Below, one piece after another: positions 55,229-63,431 of a stretch of 64,000 nucleotides of DNA; positions within the stretch are counted from its first letter, which is position 1; each line of letters begins with the position of its first letter. Where the stretch lies: positions 124,001 to 188,000 of the forward strand of contig JAQTTH010000007.1 of assembly GCA_028710895.1 (NCBI GenBank). The letters are read 5' to 3'. The DNA comes from Paludibacter sp. GTDB lineage: Bacteria > Bacteroidota > Bacteroidia > Bacteroidales > Paludibacteraceae. The notes beneath the pieces were generated by a model. The model ran no database searches. It worked only from the letters and a program-made list of their open reading frames with translations, and was not told the DNA's origin. Both the position numbers and the translations under genes were made by a program.

Positions 55229-55434
55229 GAATAGAACGCGGATATTACGGATTCGGCGGATTGGAACGGATGGAACATTCCGTTCACGGAATAATAATTC
55301 TACTGATTTAAATACGGATTTTAGTCATGCAAGCATGACTGATAAGATAGTAAATGTCTGAAAATCAATTTCGACTTGTCGAAATTAAAATCCGTTTTTC
55401 ATCCGCTAAATCAGCGTTTATCAGCGTTCTATTC
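55229..55434. repeat. 206-bp composite palindrome with central hairpin
   Basis: Outer arms GAATAGAACGC (55229-55239) and GCGTTCTATTC (55424-55434) are symmetric about 55331.5, which is also the centre of the hairpin AGTCATGC-AA-GCATGACT (55323-55340). Side hairpins ATTCCG/CGGAAT (55277-55292) and AATTTCGAC/GTCGAAATT (55367-55386) lie at near-mirror positions. I recall sequences such as 'atccgctaaatcagcgtttatcagcgttct' as dispersed repeats in Bacteroidota. The remaining intergenic sequence (55022-55228 and 55435-55702) shows only a possible IS end at 55027-55050. Confidence 0.7.
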
Positions 55435-55702
55435 TTCAATATTTTTTTTATTCAATTTTACGACATTATTTATTTCTCATTACTTACCTCAAATGAAAAA
55501 AATATTCGGATTTTTGAAAAAAAACTTTTTGGTCTAAAAGCCCGACCAGCAAAGGGCTCTGTGAAAATTCAGAGCTTCTAAAATTCATTTTTCTAAAGAA
55601 AAAACGGATTTCACTATTGCATATCTAAAAACTTCCTCTTAAATTTGTTGGCAGATTCACATAAAAAGAATCGGAAATAATAACCTACTAAATCAAATTC
55701 AA

Positions 55703-56383
55703 ATGACAAATTATCAGAATGCGGTATTATCTGCTTACGAAAAAATGCTTATTGAGTGCGACAAAGCCCCGGCGGCAGTTGCTAAAATTCCTGTCTTCGG
55801 CAAAAAAATCATCAGAGTACGTGAACTTGTTACTGAGATCAAATCGCTCATTCCACAACAAGAAGAGATTACCACCGGTATCACAACCGAAAAGAACGCT
55901 TTGCTCGAAGATGTTGCTGAACTCGTGTTGGATATTGTTGGAGCCGTACATGCCTATGCCGAAGAAAGAAAAGATATTAACTTGCAGGAAAAGGTGAGTT
56001 ATAACCGCACGCAGGTACATCACGAAGATCAGGCCGGACTTATACACATTGCAGATATAGTGATGGCGCAAGTTCAAAAAATCCCTGCTGCCGACCTGGA
56101 AGAGTGCGGCATTGCTGCCGATGAAGTACAGGAATGTACCGATAAACTGGCAAAACTGAAAACAAGTGTGAACGACAAAAACATTGTGTCTATCGACCAG
56201 TCAAACATCACCAAGCGCATTGGCAGTCTGTTCGGCGAGTTGGCCGATATCAGACACAATTCGCTCGACAAGCTTATTCGTCAGTTCGAACGCAAAGATC
56301 CCGATTTCTATTTCAAATTTAAGGCTGCTTCGGTTATCCACTACAGCCCGGCCAAAAAAGCTGCCCCAACTCCTACGGCGTAA
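55703..56383 (+). CDS. hypothetical helical protein
   Basis: A 226-residue cytoplasmic protein with no signal peptide. It is predicted to be mainly helical, with segments such as VAELVLDIVGAVHAYAEE and LIHIADIVMAQVQKIPAADLEE, and ends in a lysine-, alanine- and proline-rich tail (KKAAPTPTA). I do not recognise a family or catalytic motif. Base composition is like the housekeeping genes, not the AT-rich island downstream. It is a single gene flanked by the repeat island on the left and its own terminator on the right. Confidence 0.75.
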   Translation: MTNYQNAVLSAYEKMLIECDKAPAAVAKIPVFGKKIIRVRELVTEIKSLIPQQEEITTGITTEKNALLEDVAELVLDIVGAVHAYAEERKDINLQEKVSYNRTQVHHEDQAGLIHIADIVMAQVQKIPAADLEECGIAADEVQECTDKLAKLKTSVNDKNIVSIDQSNITKRIGSLFGELADIRHNSLDKLIRQFERKDPDFYFKFKAASVIHYSPAKKAAPTPTA

Positions 56384-56423
56384 ACAACTAATTTCGTTCA
56401 CTACCACTATCGCTATCCCTGAA

Positions 56424-56462
56424 ACTTCCCCTAAGGTTATTTGCTTTAGGGGGAGTAATTTT
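56424..56462 (+). terminator. terminator of the helical protein gene
   Basis: ACTTCCCCTAA (56424-56434) pairs with TTAGGGGGAGT (56446-56456) with one wobble, then AATTTT. The rest of the gap to 56772 is AT-rich with no clear feature. Confidence 0.65.
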
Positions 56463-56772
56463 AAAAATGGAATTTTGAGCTAAAGCGGGTGGGCGGGGTT
56501 TCATTGATTTATCTTAGGCTTATAAAGCAAATATATGCGAACAACAGTTAATATAAAACTATTTACACATATCGTTACGAATCAATATAATAAAACATTA
56601 CAGCAAAAAACATAAATGCGATATATGTCCACCTCAGGTTCCCATACCCAACTTAGAGTTCCCATAGCAATGTATTAGGTGCAATCCCCAAAAAAAGGAA
56701 GACAGACAGAAAACGCTATAAATTAGACCGAAAAATAAATAATTTGCATTATAACAACTAAAACGACAGCTT

Positions 56773-57021
56773 ATGAATTGTACACACTGCAACAAACCAC
56801 TTAATGAGAGTCAAACTCATGGAAATTTAAAATCTTGTCCACTATGTTCGAGCCAAAATGGACGTGAACACGTATTCTATTCAAATCCATCTGCATTCGG
56901 CAGATCCACTAAAAGGATAACTAAAAATCACCCAAATGGAGATCAAAGTTATTGTTATGCATGTAGAGGAGCAAAAGACAGCCCATATAGTCCAATTCTT
57001 TGCTCACAAAAACAAGAATAG
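56773..57021 (+). CDS. small zinc-ribbon-like protein
   Basis: An 82-residue protein with three CxxC pairs: Cys3/Cys6, Cys22/Cys25 and Cys61/Cys64 (CTHC, CPLC, CYAC), plus Cys77, so it probably binds one or two zinc ions. The middle block NPSAFGRSTKRITKNHPNGDQSY is distinctive. I do not know its function. It starts the AT-rich island, 34 bp before the DUF3644-like gene and in the same direction, so the two are probably co-transcribed. Confidence 0.65.
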   Translation: MNCTHCNKPLNESQTHGNLKSCPLCSSQNGREHVFYSNPSAFGRSTKRITKNHPNGDQSYCYACRGAKDSPYSPILCSQKQE

Positions 57022-57055
57022 TTTTAATAATTTATACTAACTTCAACTATTAATC

Positions 57056-58348
57056 ATGGCTATCAATGAAAAATTAGAAAAGTCTTATTCCTTTTTCTGC
57101 GAAAAAGAATCAAACGGATTATCTTTTAAGATTGATGAATTAATGAACTATACAGGTTGGTCAAAATCAACTTTAAACACTTATTTGTCAAAAAAATGGG
57201 CTGCCTTTTTGACGAAGAAAGATGACGAATACTCTGTCTTCGGTATTAACGAATATACTGAAGAAGAGTATTTAAGATTAATGTCACAAGTACAAAAAAA
57301 TTATATCGATCCCACAAAACCAAGACTAGAATTAGAAGTTGAAGTATTAGTCATTAAATCAAGAGAATGTGCAATCTTGGCATTGGATATTTATAATCGA
57401 CCTGCAACATTATTTAAATCAGAAGGATTTATTGTAATGATAATAATTGCTTGGACTTCCTTGTTACATGCTATTTTTCAAAAAAATGGCATTGATTATT
57501 TCTATAAAGATGACAATGGAGAATATAAAACAATTGATAATGACTGTAAAGCTTGGGAATTATGTACGTGCATAAAAAACTATTATCGTAATGAAAATAA
57601 TGCTATAACCAAAAATCTTGAATTTCTCATCGGATTAAGAAATAAAATAGTTCACAGATATGTTCCAACTATTGATATGCACGTAGCTGGTGAATGTCAG
57701 GCTGCACTTTTAAATTTTGATGAATTAATTACAACTGAATTTGGAGATTATTACGCTCTAAAAGAATATATGTCTATGCCATTACAAACATCGAACATTA
57801 GAACAGAAAAACAAATTGAGATTCAGAAAAAATTTCAAGGGAAACAGTACGATGTTGTAATGCAGTATATAGATTCTTTCAGAGAACAAGTAAATGATGA
57901 CATATACCAAAATCCAAAATATAGCTTCAGAGTGTATCTTGTTCCCAAAATTGGGAATAACTTAAAATCATCAGATATAGCACTTGAATTTATTAAGTAT
58001 GATCCCCAAAATCCAGACATTATCAATTCTATTAACAAGCAAATAGCAATAACTAGAGAGAAAAAAATTCAAGTGGTTAATCCGGGTAAATTTAAAGCTG
58101 GTGAAATTGCAAAAGAAGTTCAAAGAAAAATCGGAAGAAAGTTTAATGCTTCATTTCATCATGCACAAGCATGTAAATTTTATAAAATAAGACCTCTTGA
58201 AAAAAAAGGAGATGGTTGTAACCTTGAATACTGTCAATTCGATGAGCCACATAAGGACTTTGTTTATACTCAAGCTTGGATTGACTTTCTAGCGGAAAAA
58301 TTATCTAACAATAACGAATACAGTGAACTATTTTCAAAAAAAATATAA
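57056..58348 (+). CDS. DUF3644-like protein with HEPN-type RNxxxH motif
   Basis: A 430-residue protein with three parts. Residues 20-65 look like a winged helix (FKIDELMNYTGWSKSTLNTYLSKKW). Residues about 90-235 match my memory of DUF3644 (LVIKSRECAILALDIYNRPA; MIIIAWTSLLHAIF) and contain GLRNKIVHRY with Arg195, Asn196 and His200, the R-x4-H motif of HEPN ribonucleases. The C-terminal part (about 330-425) has FHHAQACKFYKIRP and HKDFVYTQAWIDFL. HEPN enzymes such as PrrC cut RNA in phage defence and accompany restriction systems; a similar role here is inference. About 30% GC in sampled lines, well below the surrounding genes. Confidence 0.75.
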   Translation: MAINEKLEKSYSFFCEKESNGLSFKIDELMNYTGWSKSTLNTYLSKKWAAFLTKKDDEYSVFGINEYTEEEYLRLMSQVQKNYIDPTKPRLELEVEVLVIKSRECAILALDIYNRPATLFKSEGFIVMIIIAWTSLLHAIFQKNGIDYFYKDDNGEYKTIDNDCKAWELCTCIKNYYRNENNAITKNLEFLIGLRNKIVHRYVPTIDMHVAGECQAALLNFDELITTEFGDYYALKEYMSMPLQTSNIRTEKQIEIQKKFQGKQYDVVMQYIDSFREQVNDDIYQNPKYSFRVYLVPKIGNNLKSSDIALEFIKYDPQNPDIINSINKQIAITREKKIQVVNPGKFKAGEIAKEVQRKIGRKFNASFHHAQACKFYKIRPLEKKGDGCNLEYCQFDEPHKDFVYTQAWIDFLAEKLSNNNEYSELFSKKI

Positions 58349-58350
58349 TT

Positions 58351-58644
58351 ATGGAAACAACTCATTCATGGTTAATGAAAAACGGATATGAAGATATTGC
58401 AAATCTTATTGATGAAATAATGAAAGAATGGAAATTGCAAGGTAAGAAAACAAGACGAAATTGGTGGGAAAAACTTTGTGGGGATAAAAATGGAAATCCG
58501 ACTAAAGTAGGGAAACAAGAAATTCCCGTTTTACGTGCCGCTCAAATACGTCAAGGATTGCCAATTTCAAAGAATGCACTATGTCGAAATGAGGATGAAA
58601 AACCACCTGAAATTATGGCTAACACACGTTGGAATAAAATGTAA
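58351..58644 (+). CDS. small conserved-looking protein of the defence island
   Basis: A 97-residue basic protein that begins 2 bp after the DUF3644-like stop codon, so the two are surely co-transcribed. It has TRRNWWEKLCGDKNGNP and IPVLRAAQIRQGLPISKNALC followed by NEDEKPPEI. I believe short proteins with this RRNWW and VLRAAQxRQG pattern occur in many phyla in mobile regions, without known function. It could be an antitoxin, a regulator or an accessory to the preceding protein. Confidence 0.65.
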   Translation: METTHSWLMKNGYEDIANLIDEIMKEWKLQGKKTRRNWWEKLCGDKNGNPTKVGKQEIPVLRAAQIRQGLPISKNALCRNEDEKPPEIMANTRWNKM

Positions 58645-58767
58645 TTTTAGGATTATAGCGAATTATTGATACTAAAAATTAAGCTATACAAATGAGGTGG
58701 ATTTCATAATTAAATGAAATCTTAAAGTAATAGTCCCGCAAATATCGATTAATTGAATTATTTCTTA

Positions 58768-58775
58768 TATTTTTG
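58768..58775 (+). promoter_or_regulatory. -7 promoter box of the restriction-modification genes
   Basis: TATTTTTG fits TAnnTTTG, 14 bp before the methyltransferase ATG at 58790. The -33 part is not clear. The 145-bp gap upstream holds nothing else. Confidence 0.45.
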
Positions 58776-58789
58776 TCCTTATAGTAGGA

Positions 58790-59632
58790 ATGAACATGAA
58801 AAAGAACAAACTTGTTGCCCCATTTTTAAAATGGGTAGGTGGAAAAAGACAGATTATACCAGAGATATTAACTCATCTACCTAAAAATATATCCTCTCTT
58901 AATTATTGCGAACCCTTTATTGGTGGTGGAGCTTTGTTCTTTCATTTAGAGCCTAAAAAAGCAATCATTAACGACTACAATGACGAGTTGATTAATGTAT
59001 ATAAGGTTATAAAAAACAATTTAGAAGAATTATTGACTGACCTAAAAAAACACGAAAATAATCCAGAGTATTTTTATCAAATAAGAAGTATAGATAGGCA
59101 ACCTCTATTTGATGAATTGACAAACGTTCAACATGCTTCAAGAATCATTTACCTGAATAAAACTTGTTTTAATGGTTTGTACAGAGTAAACAGCTTAGGT
59201 GAATTCAACTCTCCTTTTGGAAGATATACAAACCCAAATATTGTGAACGAACCCGTACTTAGAGCAGTTAGCAAGTACCTAAATTCATCCGATATTACAA
59301 TCTTAAACGGTGATTACGAAAAAGTTCTGAATTCCTTAACTGCTGACACCTTTGTATATTTAGACCCACCCTACCATCCAATATCTGAAAGCTCAAATTT
59401 CACGGGCTATGTACAAGGCGGCTGGTCAGAAAAGCATCAAATTAGATTAAAAAAAGCTTGTGATGATTTAGAAGAAAAAGGCATTAAGTTTTTATTATCA
59501 AATTCATCTGCTCCTTTCATCAAAGATTTATATTCTGAATATAAAATTCATTCAATTAATGCGAATAGGTCTATCAATTCTGATGGTGAAAAAAGAGGTC
59601 AAATTGAAGAACTATTAATTAAGAACTTTTAA
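58790..59632 (+). CDS. Dam-family DNA adenine-N6 methyltransferase
   Basis: A 280-residue D12-class methyltransferase; an ATG two codons downstream is also possible. The N-terminal SAM-binding segment is APFLKWVGGKRQ, the FxGxG loop is CEPFIGGGALF (residues 40-50) and the catalytic motif is DPPY (192-195). YLNKTCFNGLYRVNSLGEFN resembles Dam, M.DpnII and M.EcoRV, so a GATC-like target is possible but unproven. The endonuclease gene follows 9 bp later, making this the protective half of a type II system. Confidence 0.93.
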   Translation: MNMKKNKLVAPFLKWVGGKRQIIPEILTHLPKNISSLNYCEPFIGGGALFFHLEPKKAIINDYNDELINVYKVIKNNLEELLTDLKKHENNPEYFYQIRSIDRQPLFDELTNVQHASRIIYLNKTCFNGLYRVNSLGEFNSPFGRYTNPNIVNEPVLRAVSKYLNSSDITILNGDYEKVLNSLTADTFVYLDPPYHPISESSNFTGYVQGGWSEKHQIRLKKACDDLEEKGIKFLLSNSSAPFIKDLYSEYKIHSINANRSINSDGEKRGQIEELLIKNF

Positions 59633-59641
59633 TAAGTTGTT

Positions 59642-60961
59642 ATGGCAGAATCAAAAAACGAAACTGGTTGGATTAAGCTATTCGAAGATCATAAAATATT
59701 TGAATCAATTCAGAAACAAGGCTCATTCATTATTGATTCAAAACAAATAAACGTTGAAAGAGAAGCACGTTTAATGGCAAAAATTGACCATAGTTTCCAA
59801 CTTCCAAAGATTTTTGCAGATAATAATCTTTCCATTTTGCCCATTTCGCGAGGTGAGTATATTATTTCAGACATTAAAACCTTCTCTGATTTCACCCCAT
59901 GCGAAGATCCAATAATTGATTTTGTATTCCCCGGATATATAGAAAGTCTTGATTATAACAATATAACCAGTGAAGCTGTTGCGATAAACGGCGCATATGT
60001 TTCTGGAATTATTGAAGATTTCACTCAAGACAAACTTCTTTTGCCAACTGTAAATGGTAGAATGAGTTCACAAGCATTTAATTTCAACATTTACCGCAAT
60101 CCACCCAAAAGTGACTTTTTGAATATTGATGTTGAGAAATCTCAAATTGAAATAGATGCCGGATTTGAAGGATTGAATAGTTTAAATCTATTAGAAGCCA
60201 AAAACACAATTTCTTCTGATTTTATTATTCGTCAATTGTATTATCCATATCGATTGTGGGAATCAAAGATATCAAAGCCGGTTAGACCAATGTTTTTGAC
60301 ATACACAAATGGTATTTTCCATATGAGAGAATATGTTTTTGACGACTTAATGAACTACAATTCTATTCGGTTAATTAATCAGAAAAGATATAGAATAAAA
60401 GAAAATACTTCACTTGTAATAAATACAGAGACAATACAAGGGCTGATTCATAATTCTTTTATAACCGCAGAGCCTGAAATTCCATTCCCTCAAGCTGATT
60501 CATTTGAAAGAATCATTAACTTATGTGAGATTTTATGTAATAAAGTAAGTATCACAAAAGATGAACTGATATTAGAATATGACTTTAAAGAAAGTGATAC
60601 ATTTGATATGAGGCAGGTTGATTATTATACAAATGCTGCGAGATATTTAGGATTTGTAGAAAAAGGACGGAACGAGAATAATGAAATTTGTTTTTATTCA
60701 AGTCAAAGCGGAAAGAATTTGTTTGACCTGTCTATAAAAGAACGTCAAATTGAATTTTCAAAAACTATTCTTTCGCATTTAGTATTTAATAGAGTTTTAT
60801 CGGTGTACTTCAAACAAGCTGAAATTCCATCGAAAACACAAGTAGTCCAGATAATGAAAGAATGTAATTTGCATAAAATCGATTCTGAAGTTACATTTAA
60901 ACGAAGAGCCTCAACAATTCTTTCATGGCTTAATTGGATCTTGGATTTGATTGAAGAATAA
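59642..60961 (+). CDS. type II restriction endonuclease (PD-(D/E)XK fold)
   Basis: A 439-residue protein directly after the methyltransferase gene. The nuclease core shows EIDAGFEG ... LLEAKN, giving Asp172 and Glu185-x-Lys187 of the PD-(D/E)XK site, followed by DFIIRQLYYPYRLW. The N-terminal part (1-140) probably contributes to DNA recognition, and the C-terminal part (about 290-439) looks helical and winged. I do not recognise a named isoschizomer, and it does not look like DpnII or EcoRV. Its composition is as AT-rich as the methyltransferase, indicating joint acquisition. Confidence 0.85.
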   Translation: MAESKNETGWIKLFEDHKIFESIQKQGSFIIDSKQINVEREARLMAKIDHSFQLPKIFADNNLSILPISRGEYIISDIKTFSDFTPCEDPIIDFVFPGYIESLDYNNITSEAVAINGAYVSGIIEDFTQDKLLLPTVNGRMSSQAFNFNIYRNPPKSDFLNIDVEKSQIEIDAGFEGLNSLNLLEAKNTISSDFIIRQLYYPYRLWESKISKPVRPMFLTYTNGIFHMREYVFDDLMNYNSIRLINQKRYRIKENTSLVINTETIQGLIHNSFITAEPEIPFPQADSFERIINLCEILCNKVSITKDELILEYDFKESDTFDMRQVDYYTNAARYLGFVEKGRNENNEICFYSSQSGKNLFDLSIKERQIEFSKTILSHLVFNRVLSVYFKQAEIPSKTQVVQIMKECNLHKIDSEVTFKRRASTILSWLNWILDLIEE

Positions 60962-61011
60962 TTTAATCTAAGTCTACAAATCAATCATTTAATATAATCT
61001 AATCCTCTGCT

Positions 61012-61077
61012 CCCGCGCGATTGTATCGCGTGGGAAGAAGGATGATTTAAAGTTGTTGCTACACGATAGAATTCGTG
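61012..61077. repeat. dispersed-type palindromic element at the right edge of the defence island
   Basis: CCCGCGCGAT (61012-61021) pairs with ATCGCGTGGG (61025-61034), one wobble and a 3-nt loop; CACGA (61062-61066) pairs with TCGTG (61073-61077). The block is GC-rich within AT-rich surroundings. I recall very similar sequence from other Bacteroidota intergenic regions. Confidence 0.5.
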
Positions 61078-61105
61078 CGGCAGCGAGGGGAAATGAAAAC
61101 AGAAA

Positions 61106-61139
61106 AGAGGCTGGCTCATAATAAAATGAGTCAGCCTCT
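61106..61139 (-). terminator. terminator of the S9 peptidase gene
   Basis: AGAGGCTGGCTCAT (61106-61119) pairs with ATGAGTCAGCCTCT (61126-61139) with one wobble; the minus strand continues into TTTTC. It lies 23 bp after the peptidase stop. Confidence 0.85.
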
Positions 61140-61161
61140 GTCTTTGTATTTTAGCGAGTTG

Positions 61162-63240
61162 TTACTTAAGCCATTTATCCAGCCATTCGTAGAATGTGCG
61201 TTGCCACAAAATACCGTTTTGAGGTTGCAGCACCCAGTGATTTTCATCGGGGAAAATAAGCATTTCTGCGGGTACTCCCCGTAATATTGCCGCGTTGAAA
61301 GCAGCCATTCCCTGTGAGGCAAGAATGCGATAATCTTTTTCCCCATGAATAACAAGGATAGGAGTGTCCCATTTATCAATGAATAAGTGCGGTGAGTTGG
61401 CGTATGACCGTTGAGCAATTGCATTCGCTTTGTCCCAGTAGGCACCACCCAGATCCCAGTTTACAAACCACATTTCTTCCGTTTCAAGGTATTGTTGTGG
61501 TAGGTTAAACATGCCATCGTGAGCTAAGAAAGCTTTGAAACGTTTGTTGTGATGTCCTGCGAGCCAGTAAACTGAAAATCCTCCATAACTGGCACCCACA
61601 CAGCCCAGTTTGTCTTTGTTTACATAAGGCTCTTTGGCAAGTGCATCGATCGCAGAGAAATAATCCAGCATGTTCTGACCACCATAATCTCCACTGATTT
61701 GTTCCAGCCACTCCATGCCGAAACTTGGTAGTCCGCGACGGTTTGGAGCAACAACAATGTAGCCGTTAGCAGCCATAAGCTGAAGATTCCAACGGTATGA
61801 CCAGAATTGACTGACAGTTGATTGTGGTCCGCCTTCGCAGAAAAGCAGTGTAGGATATTTCTTGTTTTTGTCGAAATGCGGAGGATAAACTACCCAGGTC
61901 AGCATTTGTTTGTTGTCGGTGGTGGTTACCCAACGTTCTTCCACTTTCCCCATTTCAAGTTTAGCCAGGATATCTTTGTTCTCGAATGAGAGCTCAGTTT
62001 CTTTGCCGTTTTTTGGGTCAATGCTGTATACCTCGTCGGGTTTACTCATGGAGTGTTTTACGCCGATTAACTTGTCTTTTGCTTCGGCAACAAATCCGTA
62101 GTCGTGCACACCTTTGGTTATTTGAGAAATCTTTTTGTCGGCAATATCTGCACGGTATATTTCTGTAACCGCGTGCCAGCAACTTACAAAATAAATTGAC
62201 TTGCTGTCCGAAGTCCATGTCAGTCCGGTAGAATTTTGGTCGAAAGTGGCTGAAAGATCCGTCTTTTCTCCCGTTTCTATATTCATTATAAATAAGCGAT
62301 TTTTGTCAGCTTCGTAACCATCGCGTTCCATACTTTCCCAGGCCAACCATTTACCATCAGGCGAGAAAGTCGGATTTTGGTCATAGCCCATCATACCTTC
62401 AGTCTTATTTTCGGTCTTTTTGCTTTCGATATTGTAGAAATAAATATCAGAATTTGTAGAAAGTGCGTAAGCTTTTCCTGTTTTCTTACGGCAGGTGTAG
62501 GCCACCGTTTTTCCATCGGGACTCCATGCTAATTGCTCTATACCGCCAAATGGCTTCATTGGGCTTTCAAATGGTTCGCCTTTCAGGATATCAGTTTCAT
62601 TTTCAATTTTTGAACCGGAGAAATCGGCAACAAATGGGTGAGGAACGGTTTGAACCCATTCGTCCCAATGTTTGTACATTAAGTCTTTTACAATAATGCC
62701 ACTGGCTTTTGGTAGGTCGGGATATTTATCAACAGTACGTTCGCCGTATTTTACGTCGGCTACAAATAGCAGCTTCGATTCATCGGGCGAAAATGAAAAA
62801 TCGTTGATGCCACCTTCGCGCTCAGATATTTGTTTGCGGTCTGTTCCATCGGCTTTCATCATCCAAAGTTGCATCGATCCACTTTCAGAGGATAAGAATG
62901 CTATGTGTTCACCATCTTTCATCCATTTCGCAGAGGCTTCGCGCGTAGCAGTTTTTGTAATTTGTTTTTTGTCAGAGCCATCAGCGTTCATTACAAATAA
63001 TTCGGAGTTTCCTTTGTTTTCGGAAATGCTGTAATAAGAAACGCTGTAAAGCACCTTTGTCCCATCGGGCGAAACCTGTGCGCCGGCAACGCGTCCGAAC
63101 GACCACAACACTTCGGGTGTCATAAGTCCGTTTTTTATCTCGGGGTTTTGCTTGCCGATAATCGACTTGTCATCTTTGGGACTGCATGAAGCAGCTACAA
63201 CGGCTATCGCCATAATGCTTGTTTTTAGAATGTTATTCAT
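61162..63240 (-). CDS. S9 family prolyl oligopeptidase-like peptidase, lipoprotein
   Basis: A 692-residue secreted peptidase, started at 63240 (MNNILKTSIMAIAVVAASC, lipobox AASC). The N-terminal beta-propeller carries TolB-like repeats (SPDGTKVLYSVS; SPDESKLLFVAD; SPDGKTVAYTCR) and the C-terminal alpha/beta-hydrolase has GASYGGFSVYW with the catalytic serine, HGEKDYRI with the aspartate and FPDENHWVL with the histidine. It resembles dipeptidyl and acyl-aminoacyl peptidases that Bacteroidota use on peptides in the periplasm. The exact cleavage preference cannot be told. Confidence 0.93.
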   Translation of the reverse strand: MNNILKTSIMAIAVVAASCSPKDDKSIIGKQNPEIKNGLMTPEVLWSFGRVAGAQVSPDGTKVLYSVSYYSISENKGNSELFVMNADGSDKKQITKTATREASAKWMKDGEHIAFLSSESGSMQLWMMKADGTDRKQISEREGGINDFSFSPDESKLLFVADVKYGERTVDKYPDLPKASGIIVKDLMYKHWDEWVQTVPHPFVADFSGSKIENETDILKGEPFESPMKPFGGIEQLAWSPDGKTVAYTCRKKTGKAYALSTNSDIYFYNIESKKTENKTEGMMGYDQNPTFSPDGKWLAWESMERDGYEADKNRLFIMNIETGEKTDLSATFDQNSTGLTWTSDSKSIYFVSCWHAVTEIYRADIADKKISQITKGVHDYGFVAEAKDKLIGVKHSMSKPDEVYSIDPKNGKETELSFENKDILAKLEMGKVEERWVTTTDNKQMLTWVVYPPHFDKNKKYPTLLFCEGGPQSTVSQFWSYRWNLQLMAANGYIVVAPNRRGLPSFGMEWLEQISGDYGGQNMLDYFSAIDALAKEPYVNKDKLGCVGASYGGFSVYWLAGHHNKRFKAFLAHDGMFNLPQQYLETEEMWFVNWDLGGAYWDKANAIAQRSYANSPHLFIDKWDTPILVIHGEKDYRILASQGMAAFNAAILRGVPAEMLIFPDENHWVLQPQNGILWQRTFYEWLDKWLK

Positions 63241-63313
63241 ATTGCGTATGTCTGAGGTCATAAGTCGATGGACATTTATTTTCGCACGTACTTATGATAT
63301 TGTTTTAGTGTTA

Positions 63314-63321
63314 CAAAAGTA
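63314..63321 (-). promoter_or_regulatory. -7 promoter box of the S9 peptidase gene
   Basis: Minus-strand TACTTTTG fits TAnnTTTG, 73 bp before the ATG at 63240. Confidence 0.4.
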
Positions 63322-63431
63322 CATTTTTTGAATGAATATTCAGTAATTTCAAATTGAGCTGAATATTATTTTTTGCTTTATCAAAACAATAATATAAAAA
63401 TTCCGTTTAGAATGACATAAAATACAATGTT

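Noticed and set aside
55354-55581. 75-residue open frame on the plus strand
   Set aside because: It runs through the second palindrome and has low-complexity hydrophobic sequence without homology signs.
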